This document shows, in pieces, positions 6,093 through 11,854 of a DNA stretch of 11,854 nt (positions within the stretch are counted from its first letter, which is position 1; each line of letters starts with the position of its first letter). Origin of the DNA: Chloroflexota bacterium. GTDB lineage: Bacteria; Chloroflexota; Dehalococcoidia; Tepidiformales; Tepidiformaceae. The DNA lies in NCBI GenBank assembly GCA_021823905.1, contig JAKALX010000073.1:1-11854 (forward strand), given 5' to 3'. The notes under the pieces are model-generated. The model ran no database searches, was not told the DNA's origin, and worked only from the letters and a program-made list of their open reading frames with translations. The translations under genes were made by a program, and so were the position numbers.

Positions 6093-7461
6093 TGGAATCC
6101 GACCTCCTCGCGGCGCCCGGACCGCCCGCGCCACCGCTCATCGCTTCGGCGGCTCCCGGCGGGCGTGGCGCGGCCCCTCCCGGTCGCGGCCATTTGACCA
6201 GGGCGAAAGCAAGGCCGGCTGTGATGGCGACGTAGACGAGCGTGAAGAGCACGAAGAAGACGTCAATGCCGGGCTCCGTTGTCGCGCCGTCGGCGGTCCT
6301 GAGGAAGCCGCGCACCACCCACGGCTGACGCCCGAACTCGGTGACGAACCAGCCTGTCTCTGTGGCGACGAAGCCGAGCACTCCCGCGAGGGCAAGGGCG
6401 CGGAGGAGCCACCTGCCCGGCTCGAAAGCAGACCGCCGCCGCCAGGCAAGCCACCAGTACCAGCCCGCAATCCCGAGCATCGCGAAGCCGGAGCCGACCA
6501 TGACGTCGAACGAGAGATGCGTCTGCGCCACCGGCGGGCGGTCGCGCGCGGGGACAGAGTCGAGCCCGGTCACCGTCGCGTCGAAGTTGTCGTGGGCGAG
6601 GAAGCTGAGCGCCTTCGGGATTTCGATCGCAAAACGCATGGTCTCGCCGTCGGGGAAGCCGCCGATGCGGATGGGAGCACCGGCCTGCGTCGTCTGCAGG
6701 CTCTCCATCGCCGCGAATTTAAGCGGCTGGTCTGCGGCCACCTTCCGGGCGGCGTAATCACCCGAGACGATCTGAAGCGGGATGGCAATCGCAGCCATCG
6801 CCATGCCGACCTTCATGCCGAGGCGGGCCTGGCGGTCGCTTCGGCCGCGGATTGCGAGGAGTGCATAGACGCCGGCCACCGCGAAGCCCGTGGTCACATA
6901 GGCTGAGAGCGTGCCGTGGATCGCCTCGTGGAGCCAGGCGGCGTTGAACATCGCCGCCCAGGGATCCACGTTCACGACCTGGCCGTTGACGACGTCGAAG
7001 CCGGCGGGATCGTTCATCCAGGCGTTCGCGGAGATGACGAAGATCGCCGAGACCGCGGCGCTGATGAAGAGCGGGATGCTGGCGAGCCAGTGCGCGCGGG
7101 GGGAGAGGCGGTTCCAGCCGTAGATGTAGACGGCGAGGAAGATCGCCTCCGTGAAGAAGGCGAAGCCCTCGAGCGAGAACGGCATGCCGATGATGCCGCC
7201 GGCGTACTCCATGAACTTCGGCCACAGGAGGCCAAGCTCGAAGGAAAGGATCGTCCCAGAGAGCGCGCCCACCGCGAAGAACAGGCCAACCACCGGCATC
7301 CAGGAGCGCGCAAGCCGTCGGTACCGTTCGTCGCCTGTCTTTAGCCCGATGCCCTCGGCGGCGAAGAGGAGCATCGGCATCCCGATCCCGATGGGCGTGA
7401 AGAGCGTGTGGAAAAAGAGGCTCAGCCCCATGAGGGCGCGGGCGGAGAAGAGGGTATCCAT
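6082..7461 (-). CDS. cydA: Cytochrome bd ubiquinol oxidase subunit I
   Basis: This is a 459-residue heme-bearing quinol-oxidising subunit of cytochrome bd. Ligands can be placed by alignment with E. coli CydA: H18 (FFHTLF) for the high-spin heme, H182 (EAIHGTLSAYVTTGF) and M321 (SFDVMVGSG) for heme b558. In the Q-loop, GDYAARK at 234-240 and K248/E253 (KFAAMES) match the quinol-site Lys and Glu; GWFVTEFGRQPW at 370-381 is the C-terminal signature. The Q-loop is short and overall length is near the Geobacillus type, not the 522-residue E. coli type. Residues ~424-459 are a Pro/Gly/Ala-rich cytoplasmic tail that tapers into the cydB overlap. The ATG at 7461 is preceded by AGGGAG at ~9 bases. 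cydA is first in the operon; regulation probably acts in the 320 bases upstream. Confidence 0.96.
   Translation of the reverse strand: MDTLFSARALMGLSLFFHTLFTPIGIGMPMLLFAAEGIGLKTGDERYRRLARSWMPVVGLFFAVGALSGTILSFELGLLWPKFMEYAGGIIGMPFSLEGFAFFTEAIFLAVYIYGWNRLSPRAHWLASIPLFISAAVSAIFVISANAWMNDPAGFDVVNGQVVNVDPWAAMFNAAWLHEAIHGTLSAYVTTGFAVAGVYALLAIRGRSDRQARLGMKVGMAMAAIAIPLQIVSGDYAARKVAADQPLKFAAMESLQTTQAGAPIRIGGFPDGETMRFAIEIPKALSFLAHDNFDATVTGLDSVPARDRPPVAQTHLSFDVMVGSGFAMLGIAGWYWWLAWRRRSAFEPGRWLLRALALAGVLGFVATETGWFVTEFGRQPWVVRGFLRTADGATTEPGIDVFFVLFTLVYVAITAGLAFALVKWPRPGGAAPRPPGAAEAMSGGAGGPGAARRSDSNVA
6102..6109 (-). promoter_or_regulatory. Strong ribosome binding site for cydB inside cydA
   Basis: GAGGAGGT on the minus strand lies within the last codons of cydA, 9 bases before the cydB ATG. 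It fixes the cydB start and shows that the two genes are translated from one message. Confidence 0.75.
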
Positions 7462-7525
7462 CGCTGCCGGCTCCCTGCGCGGCGTCTGTTTTACTCCGCG
7501 CCCGCAACCAGTGTGACTCAATGAG

Positions 7526-7539
7526 CAAGCGCGCGCTTG
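7526..7539. promoter_or_regulatory. 14-bp palindrome upstream of cydA, possible operator
   Basis: CAAGCGCGCGCTTG is a perfect palindrome 65 bases before the cydA ATG, in the only sizeable gap where a cydAB promoter could lie. It could be a repressor or activator site for oxygen- or redox-dependent control. It does not match the FNR (TTGAT-N4-ATCAA) or Rex consensus I know, and alternating GC runs are common in such DNA, so confidence is low. I could not find a clear -35/-10 pair nearby. Confidence 0.25.
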
Positions 7540-7601
7540 ATGGCTTCTGCTATCGCCGCCATAGAACTCGGCAATCGGACGCCGCTGCAGGCGGTGGGAG
7601 C

Positions 7602-7754
7602 TTACCCGGCGACCTTGAAGGTGCCGACATCTCTCCAGACGAGAGCCGCGCCAGAGTGACCGGCGATCATCATCGTCACAAGCGCGAGGGCCGCAACGGC
7701 TCCCCGCTTGCCGCCTTTGCGGCCCCCCTCGCCTTGGGCTAACGTTCGTCGCAC
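7602..7754 (-). CDS. Doubtful small membrane-peptide ORF upstream of cydA
   Basis: This is a 50-codon frame with a GTG start preceded by AGGTGG at 4 bases (7759-7764). The predicted peptide has a basic N-terminus (GRKGGKRG, residues 11-18), one hydrophobic segment of ~20 residues (AVAALALVTMMIAGHSGAAL, 19-38) and a short tail ending FKVAG. It reads toward cydA on the same strand, 140 bases before it, so it could be a small accessory membrane peptide; it does not resemble CydX. Against it: the frame is also open far upstream, antisense to the acyl-CoA dehydrogenase, so openness means little. In addition, only 27 bases separate its start from the ATG of the divergent gene, leaving no room for two promoters unless one lies inside a coding region. 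Unrecognised and weakly supported. Confidence 0.25.
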   Translation of the reverse strand: MRRTLAQGEGGRKGGKRGAVAALALVTMMIAGHSGAALVWRDVGTFKVAG

Positions 7755-7781
7755 GCATCCACCTGCAGGAGGAGCCAGGCC

Positions 7782-8984
7782 ATGGACTTTCGAGACAACG
7801 ACCAGGAACGGGCCTTTCGGGCCGAGGTGGCGGGATTCCTGGACGCGGAGCTGCCGTCGTGGGTTGCGGAGCGCCCGGGCGAATGGGGCCTCTTCAACGC
7901 GGCCGGGCGAAACGCGCCCGAGTTCATGGGCTGGTACCGAGAGTGGACGGCGAAGCTCAACACACACGGCTGGGGCGCTCCCGCCTGGCCGAAGGAGCAC
8001 GGCGGCGGCGGGCTTTCGGTGAAGGAACAGTTCATCCTCAGCGAGGAGTTTGCCTGGCGGCGAGCGCCGCGCCCCGGCGGGATCGGTCATGGCTGGGCCG
8101 GCCCGACGATCATGGTCTACGGGAGCGAGGAGCAGAAGCGGGAGTACCTCCCGAAGATCATCTCGGGCGAGCACAACTGGTGCCAGCTCTTCTCGGAGCC
8201 GGGAGCGGGCTCGGATCTCGCATCCTTGCAGACGCGCGCGATCCGCGACGGCGACGACTACGTGGTGAACGGCCAGAAGATCTGGACCTCCGGCGCCCAC
8301 CATTCCCAGATGGGCATTCTCATCGCGCGGACGAGCCCGGACGCGCCGAAGCATCGCGGCATTTCGTACTTCCTGGTGGACATGAAGACCCCGGGAATCA
8401 CGATCCGGCCGCTCGTGAACATGCTGAACAGCCACGAATTCAATGAGGTCTACTTCGAGGACGCGCGCATCCCGGCGAAGCAGCTCCTGGGTGAGGAGAA
8501 CCGGGGCTGGTACCTGGCGACCACGACGCTCGACTTCGAGCGCTCGGGGATCGCGACCAGTGTTTCGCACCAGCTGATCGCGCGGGACCTCGTCCAGTTC
8601 GCGAAGGATTCCCCGGTGGGCAAGACGACCATGGCGAACCGGAAGTCGCTCCGGCTCGAGCTGGCCGACCGCATCCTGGAGGCGCAGGTCGAGTCGCTGA
8701 TCTGTTACCGCATCATCTCGATGCAGGAGCGCGGCGAAATCCCGAACAAGGAGTCCTCGATCGCGAAGCTGTTCTCGAGCGAACTCGACGTCCGCCTGGC
8801 GGTGACCGGCATGCACCTGGCGGGGATGCACGCGCAGACGACGGACCGCGACGACACGCTGGCGATGGGCGGGAAGCTGGCGCGCTTCTACATGCACAGC
8901 ACGACCGCGCCGATCGGCGGCGGGACAAGCGAGATCCAGCGAAACATCATCGCGATGCGCGGGTTGGGGCTGCCGCGGGGATAA
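7782..8984 (+). CDS. Acyl-CoA dehydrogenase family protein
   Basis: This is a 400-residue FAD-dependent enzyme of the acyl-CoA dehydrogenase family, which introduces a 2,3-double bond into an acyl-CoA and passes electrons to ETF. An N-terminal helical domain (1-~130) is followed by the beta-domain with CQLFSEPGAGSD (134-145) and GQKIWTSG (164-171). The C-terminal helical bundle (from ~235) ends in the FAD/CoA-region motif GGGTSEIQRNIIAMRGLGLP (379-398, with two residues beyond). The catalytic Glu that normally precedes GT in the MCAD-type motif is Gly (G380) here. However, LDFER at 250-254 places E253 where isovaleryl-CoA and long-chain dehydrogenases carry their base. The ATG at 7782 follows AGGAGG at 9 bases. 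It is alone on its strand; substrate unknown, possibly branched, long-chain or sterol-like. Some relatives act as pairs, with a second subunit encoded elsewhere. Confidence 0.95.
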   Translation: MDFRDNDQERAFRAEVAGFLDAELPSWVAERPGEWGLFNAAGRNAPEFMGWYREWTAKLNTHGWGAPAWPKEHGGGGLSVKEQFILSEEFAWRRAPRPGGIGHGWAGPTIMVYGSEEQKREYLPKIISGEHNWCQLFSEPGAGSDLASLQTRAIRDGDDYVVNGQKIWTSGAHHSQMGILIARTSPDAPKHRGISYFLVDMKTPGITIRPLVNMLNSHEFNEVYFEDARIPAKQLLGEENRGWYLATTTLDFERSGIATSVSHQLIARDLVQFAKDSPVGKTTMANRKSLRLELADRILEAQVESLICYRIISMQERGEIPNKESSIAKLFSSELDVRLAVTGMHLAGMHAQTTDRDDTLAMGGKLARFYMHSTTAPIGGGTSEIQRNIIAMRGLGLPRG

Positions 8985-8995
8985 GACGGCATCTC

Positions 8996-9823
8996 TCAGA
9001 GCGTGTCCGCAAGCGCAGACAACTCGTCGACGACCTGTTGTCGGCTTCCGGGTCGCTGCTTCTCCAGTCCCAGGTTCTTGTCGAGGAACATGAACGTCAT
9101 CCATCTGAAGAACTCGTCCAGTAGCGGGGGGCGAAATCCGTAACCCTGGACGAGGAGCGCGAGGTTCTCCCGGCGGTCAGTGCCAACCATCGCAACCGAC
9201 AGCTGGGCAAGGTCCCAGGCCGCGGGACCGCTGTAACCAACCGGATCGATAAGGGCGGGCTGACCACCGGCAACGATGATGTTGGCCGGAACGACATCGC
9301 CATGGAGGAGGCAGACAGGCTCATGCTCAAGCTGATCGTGTAGAAACTGGGCCAGTGAGGCAGCCCGTCGGAGCCAGTCGTCGCTGAGAGTACCCCTCCA
9401 GCCTTGCTCCACAAACTTCGGCGATAGGCGCCCTGCCAGCGACTTCAGCCCTGGCGGAATGGACGCCGAGTGCAGCAGCCGGAGTTGCCGGCCGACCGTC
9501 TCGACACTGAGCGGGCCAGTCCGAGCCAGCGTGTCGCCTTCGAGCCATTCGCAGAGATATGCATCGCTACCGACTTGCCGGAACCACCTGGGTCCGACTC
9601 CTGCGATGGCCCATGCGTGGAGCACTCGTATCTCGTCCGCACCGCGATTCCCGACGGCCTTCAGCATCAGGTGGCGTTCGCCGTCGAATACTCGTGCTAC
9701 GAATCGAGAGTCCTCAGTAGGTATGACCGCCTCGACGGCCAGACCAAGCTCCCGGATCAAACGGCTAAGATCTTCCACCACCCAATTATCGCTCCCGTTC
9801 TGGGCCCCATGCGATGACACCAT
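8996..9823 (-). CDS. Aminoglycoside/hydroxyurea-type phosphotransferase
   Basis: This is a 275-residue small-molecule kinase of the protein-kinase-like fold. K55 (LMLKAVG) is the likely ATP lysine and E92 lies in the hinge segment YLCEWLEGDTL. HGDVVPAN at 174-181 holds the catalytic D176 and N181. D193 in ALIDPVGYSGPAAWDLA is the metal-binding Asp. The 'IDPxGYxGxxxxDLA' pattern is closer to the aminoglycoside/hydroxyurea (streptomycin 6-kinase) family than to APH(3'). The true substrate may be an antibiotic or a metabolite. The ATG at 9823 has no good ribosome binding site; the GTG pair at residues 15-16, ~10 bases after GGGAG, is an alternative start. It follows pheA by 30 bases on the same strand. 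By eye its codons are less GC-rich than its neighbours', which could reflect transfer. It is convergent with the acyl-CoA dehydrogenase. Confidence 0.85.
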   Translation of the reverse strand: MVSSHGAQNGSDNWVVEDLSRLIRELGLAVEAVIPTEDSRFVARVFDGERHLMLKAVGNRGADEIRVLHAWAIAGVGPRWFRQVGSDAYLCEWLEGDTLARTGPLSVETVGRQLRLLHSASIPPGLKSLAGRLSPKFVEQGWRGTLSDDWLRRAASLAQFLHDQLEHEPVCLLHGDVVPANIIVAGGQPALIDPVGYSGPAAWDLAQLSVAMVGTDRRENLALLVQGYGFRPPLLDEFFRWMTFMFLDKNLGLEKQRPGSRQQVVDELSALADTL

Positions 9824-9853
9824 GCGTCAGACAAGCCTGGCGCTCCCGCGTAG

Positions 9854-10672
9854 TTACTGCCAGCGGGGATAAGAGCCAAACACCTTGAGCTCGGCGCAAA
9901 CCGCGCGAACCTTCTCCAGGACCGCGCGGCCCAGCTCGTCGTCCTTGTGGCCGGCGAAGTCGATGAGGAAGACGTACTCGCCGAAGACCTCGCGCGTGGG
10001 CCGGCTCTCGATTTTGAAGAGGTTGATGCCCGCCGCCGCGAACACGTCAACCACCGAGGCCAGCGAGCCGGGCAGGTCGCGGGCAAATGTGAAGGCGATC
10101 GAGGTGCGGTCGCGGCCGCTCGGCGGCGGGCCCTCGTGGCCGAGAACAAGAAAGCGAGTGACGTTGTTGTCCGCGTCCTGGATGCCGCGGGCAAGGACCT
10201 CGGCGCCGTAGATCTCGCCGGCCCGGGCCGTGCCAATAGCGGCCGCGCCGTCGCCTCGGGCAACGGCCAGCTCCACCGCCGAAGCAGTCGAAAGCGCCGC
10301 TTCGAGCTGCGCGTCCGGGAAGTTTGCTTCCAGGTATTTCCGGCACTGGCCGAGCGGCTGGGGGTGGGAGTAGATGAGGCGGACGTCGCCGGTGCGGACG
10401 CCAGGCTTTGCGAGCAGGTAGTGCTCGATCGGGAGCACGAGCTCGGCCTTGATCTGCAGCCGCGTCTCGTGGACAAGGATATCGAGCGTCTCGGCGACGG
10501 AGCCGTTGAGGGAGTTCTCGATGGCGACGATGCCCTCGCCGGCAAGGCCGGCTTCGACGGCCGCGGCGACAGCCGCATGCGACGGGCAGGGCAAGCGTTC
10601 GGCCTGGGGCGCATAGCGGATGGCAGCTTCTTCGCCGAACGTGCCGGGCGGACCGAGGAAGGCGAGCTTCAT
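9854..10672 (-). CDS. pheA: Prephenate dehydratase
   Basis: This is a 272-residue monofunctional prephenate dehydratase, converting prephenate to phenylpyruvate in phenylalanine synthesis, in the cytoplasm. The catalytic domain spans 1-~180 with GPPGTFGEEAA at 7-17, IENSLNGSV at 51-59, SHPQPLGQC at 102-110 and the active-site TRF at 172-174 (DNNVTRFLVL). The ACT domain (190-265) has LPGSLASVVDVF and ESRP at 222-225, the regions that bind phenylalanine, so feedback inhibition is expected. No chorismate mutase domain is fused. The ATG is 6 bases after the stop of the RCK protein upstream and lacks a clear ribosome binding site, suggesting translational coupling. The pairing with potassium-transport regulators is positional only; no other aromatic-amino-acid gene is in the window. 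Confidence 0.97.
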   Translation of the reverse strand: MKLAFLGPPGTFGEEAAIRYAPQAERLPCPSHAAVAAAVEAGLAGEGIVAIENSLNGSVAETLDILVHETRLQIKAELVLPIEHYLLAKPGVRTGDVRLIYSHPQPLGQCRKYLEANFPDAQLEAALSTASAVELAVARGDGAAAIGTARAGEIYGAEVLARGIQDADNNVTRFLVLGHEGPPPSGRDRTSIAFTFARDLPGSLASVVDVFAAAGINLFKIESRPTREVFGEYVFLIDFAGHKDDELGRAVLEKVRAVCAELKVFGSYPRWQ

Positions 10673-10678
10673 GGGCGG

Positions 10679-11353
10679 CTAGGTGTCGAGCCCGTGGGTG
10701 GAGCCAATGAGGGCCTCCCGCAGCATGGGCACGCTCTCGTTGCGGGTGACGATGACGAGCGCATCGCCGGGATTCAGGCGCGTGTCGCCGCCGGGGAGGC
10801 GCGGCATGCCGGCTGGATCGACGATCAGGCAGATGAGCGATTCGGGCGGGAGCAGAACCTCGCGGATGGAGCGGCCGGCGGCCGGCGAGGTCGAGGGGAT
10901 CTTCATCTCGACAATCTCGAGGCCCGAGTGGAGCTGCATGAGGGGGATCATCTCGTGCATCGGGAGCTCCTGCTCGATCTGAGCGAGGACGGCCTCGGTG
11001 GCGGAGATCGTCGTCTCGATGCCGCGGCGCTTGAAGAGCAGTTCGTTCTTGGGGTTGTTGATGCGGGCGATGGTGCGGGGAACGCCGCGACGGCGGGCGA
11101 TCTCGCAGACGACCAGGTTGTCTTCGTCATCCCCGGTGACGGCGGCTACGAGGTCGGCGCGAGCGACGCCCGCGGCATCGAGCGTGGTTGCCTCGCAGCC
11201 GTCGCCGGTCGTGACGGCGTCGCCGAGCTCCTCGGCGATCTGGGCGGCGCGGGCGGGATCGCGCTCGATGACGAGGACCTCGTTGTTGTCGTCGAGGAGC
11301 TCCTGGGCGAGATGGAACCCTACTTTGCCGCCGCCGGCGACGAGGATGTACAC
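10679..11353 (-). CDS. trkA: TrkA-family RCK_N/RCK_C potassium-channel regulator
   Basis: This is a 224-residue cytoplasmic regulator of potassium uptake with the standard half-length of single-RCK TrkA/KtrA proteins. The RCK_N Rossmann domain (1-~125) opens MYILVAGGGKVGFHLA with the GGGKVG nucleotide loop at 7-12 and an acidic residue at the end of strand two (VIERD, E30), suiting NAD(H); TGDGCE at 49-54 follows. The RCK_C domain (~139-218) has the LHSGLEIVEMKIP start and the LNPGDALVIVTR strand. The GTG start at 11353 follows GGAG at 5 bases; the frame is open upstream but that region is the coding sequence of the other TrkA protein in another frame. It starts 2 bases after that protein's stop, so the two are surely co-expressed and probably interact. 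Confidence 0.93.
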   Translation of the reverse strand: MYILVAGGGKVGFHLAQELLDDNNEVLVIERDPARAAQIAEELGDAVTTGDGCEATTLDAAGVARADLVAAVTGDDEDNLVVCEIARRRGVPRTIARINNPKNELLFKRRGIETTISATEAVLAQIEQELPMHEMIPLMQLHSGLEIVEMKIPSTSPAAGRSIREVLLPPESLICLIVDPAGMPRLPGGDTRLNPGDALVIVTRNESVPMLREALIGSTHGLDT

Positions 11354-11355
11354 GG

Positions 11356-11781
11356 CTACTCCCTCCCCCGGCCCGCGGCGGGTTGGCCCAGCAGCATTTC
11401 GAACATGATCTTCGCGCCGAGGCTGGTGGGACTGAACGTCTCGAGGCCGAGTTCGCGGAAGATCTCTTCGCGAACGGGGTCGTAGATGCGGCAAAGGACG
11501 CGGCTCACGCCATAGACCTCGCGCGCCATCTGGCTGGCGAAGTAGTTGCGGTTGTCGCCCTGGGTGACGGCGATGAACGCGTCCATCTGGCGGATGCCCA
11601 CGCGCTCGAGCACCGGGCCATCCATGCCGTTCCCGATCGCGCGGGTTCCCTTGAAGGTCTCGGGCAGGCGGCGGAACGAGTTCGGCGTCGTGTCGAGGAT
11701 GGTGACGGCGTGGCCGGCCTCGGCGAGCAGCGTGGCGAGCCGGGAGCCGAGGCGGCCGCAACCCATGATCAGGACGTTCAT
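11356..11781 (-). CDS. TrkA-family protein with RCK_N domain only
   Basis: This is a 141-residue protein made of one RCK_N Rossmann domain: MNVLIMGCGRLGSRLA with the GCGRLG loop at 7-12, D30 at the end of strand two (TILD), the NGMD segment at 51-54 (standing in for GD) and AVTQGDNRNY at 71-80. It stops soon after the domain (GAKIMFEMLLGQPAAG) with no RCK_C ligand-sensing domain. The ORF ends cleanly and the next gene starts 2 bases later, so the short form looks natural. Paired small TrkA genes occur in actinobacteria (ceoB/ceoC), usually beside a permease. Here it likely forms a mixed octamer with the complete TrkA protein encoded next. The ATG at 11781 is preceded by a G-rich ribosome binding site. 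It begins 12 bases after the stop of the upstream gene. Confidence 0.9.
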   Translation of the reverse strand: MNVLIMGCGRLGSRLATLLAEAGHAVTILDTTPNSFRRLPETFKGTRAIGNGMDGPVLERVGIRQMDAFIAVTQGDNRNYFASQMAREVYGVSRVLCRIYDPVREEIFRELGLETFSPTSLGAKIMFEMLLGQPAAGRGRE

Positions 11782-11793
11782 GTTCCCCCCGCG

Positions 11794-11854
11794 CTAGTCG
11801 TTCTCGTTCCCCGGGCCGGACTGGTTGACTCCCTGGCGGATGACCCATACCTGG
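11794..11854 (-). CDS. C-terminus of an upstream gene, cut by the window edge
   Basis: Only the last 19 codons are inside the window: QVWVIRQGVNQSGPGNEND followed by TAG at 11796-11794. The peptide is too short to identify. Its position, 12 bases before the first TrkA gene, suggests the same operon. In actinobacteria the paired TrkA genes sit next to an APC-family permease, and a soluble C-terminal tail of this kind would fit one, but that is a guess from context. Confidence 0.5.
   Translation of the reverse strand, partial: QVWVIRQGVNQSGPGNEND

Noticed and set aside
7521..7742. 73-codon plus-strand frame upstream of the acyl-CoA dehydrogenase
   Set aside because: No ribosome binding site, no motif, Arg/Gly-rich composition typical of shadow frames.
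7602..9104. 500-codon open frame on the minus strand opposite the acyl-CoA dehydrogenase
   Set aside because: It is an antisense shadow of a clearly conserved gene; high GC keeps stops rare, and the translation is Arg/His/Asp-rich without any family motif. Only its last 50 codons are kept, as a doubtful small ORF.
9947..11485. 512-codon open frame on the plus strand opposite pheA and both trkA genes
   Set aside because: Antisense shadow crossing three recognised genes; no recognisable domain or ribosome binding site.

Overview
This is a gene-dense, high-GC bacterial window with no rRNA, tRNA, CRISPR array or insertion sequence that I can recognise. Gene content suggests a free-living organism that respires oxygen: a cytochrome bd oxidase, an FAD-dependent acyl-CoA dehydrogenase, the DXP-independent vitamin B6 synthase PdxS and a TrkA/RCK pair. 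The short Q-loop CydA, the toxin-antitoxin type and the low-complexity Pro/Gly/Asn-rich protein at the left edge would fit Chloroflexota (Dehalococcoidia/Tepidiformia-like). That placement is an inference from style and is not proven by any marker gene here.

Left part (1-3127): the end of an unrecognised low-complexity protein; a 242-base gap with an inverted repeat; a nitroreductase-family flavoprotein; then, tail to tail across a 12-bp hairpin, an MBL-fold hydrolase related to alkylsulfatases on the minus strand. Upstream of that hydrolase on the same strand is a small toxin-antitoxin locus (3161-3524). Its antitoxin looks intact, but the MazF/PemK-like toxin has kept only its two ends and is frameshifted.

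Middle (3661-8984): a VOC-family protein and pdxS read rightward. pdxS has no pdxT beside it. cydA and cydB (minus strand, 11-bp overlap) form a two-gene bd-oxidase operon. A doubtful 50-codon membrane-peptide ORF lies upstream of cydA. An acyl-CoA dehydrogenase reads rightward; it lacks the usual catalytic Glu position but has a Glu at the isovaleryl-CoA/long-chain dehydrogenase position.

Right part (8996-11854, all minus): reading leftward, the C-terminal 19 codons of an upstream gene, an RCK_N-only TrkA protein, a complete RCK_N+RCK_C TrkA protein, prephenate dehydratase (pheA) and an aminoglycoside/hydroxyurea-kinase-like phosphotransferase. Gaps of 12, 2, 6 and 30 bases suggest one transcription unit, tying potassium-transport regulation to phenylalanine synthesis only by co-location. 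The most notable features are the decayed toxin beside an intact antitoxin, the unequal TrkA pair and the atypical acyl-CoA dehydrogenase active site. I did not find a convincing wholly new multi-gene system.
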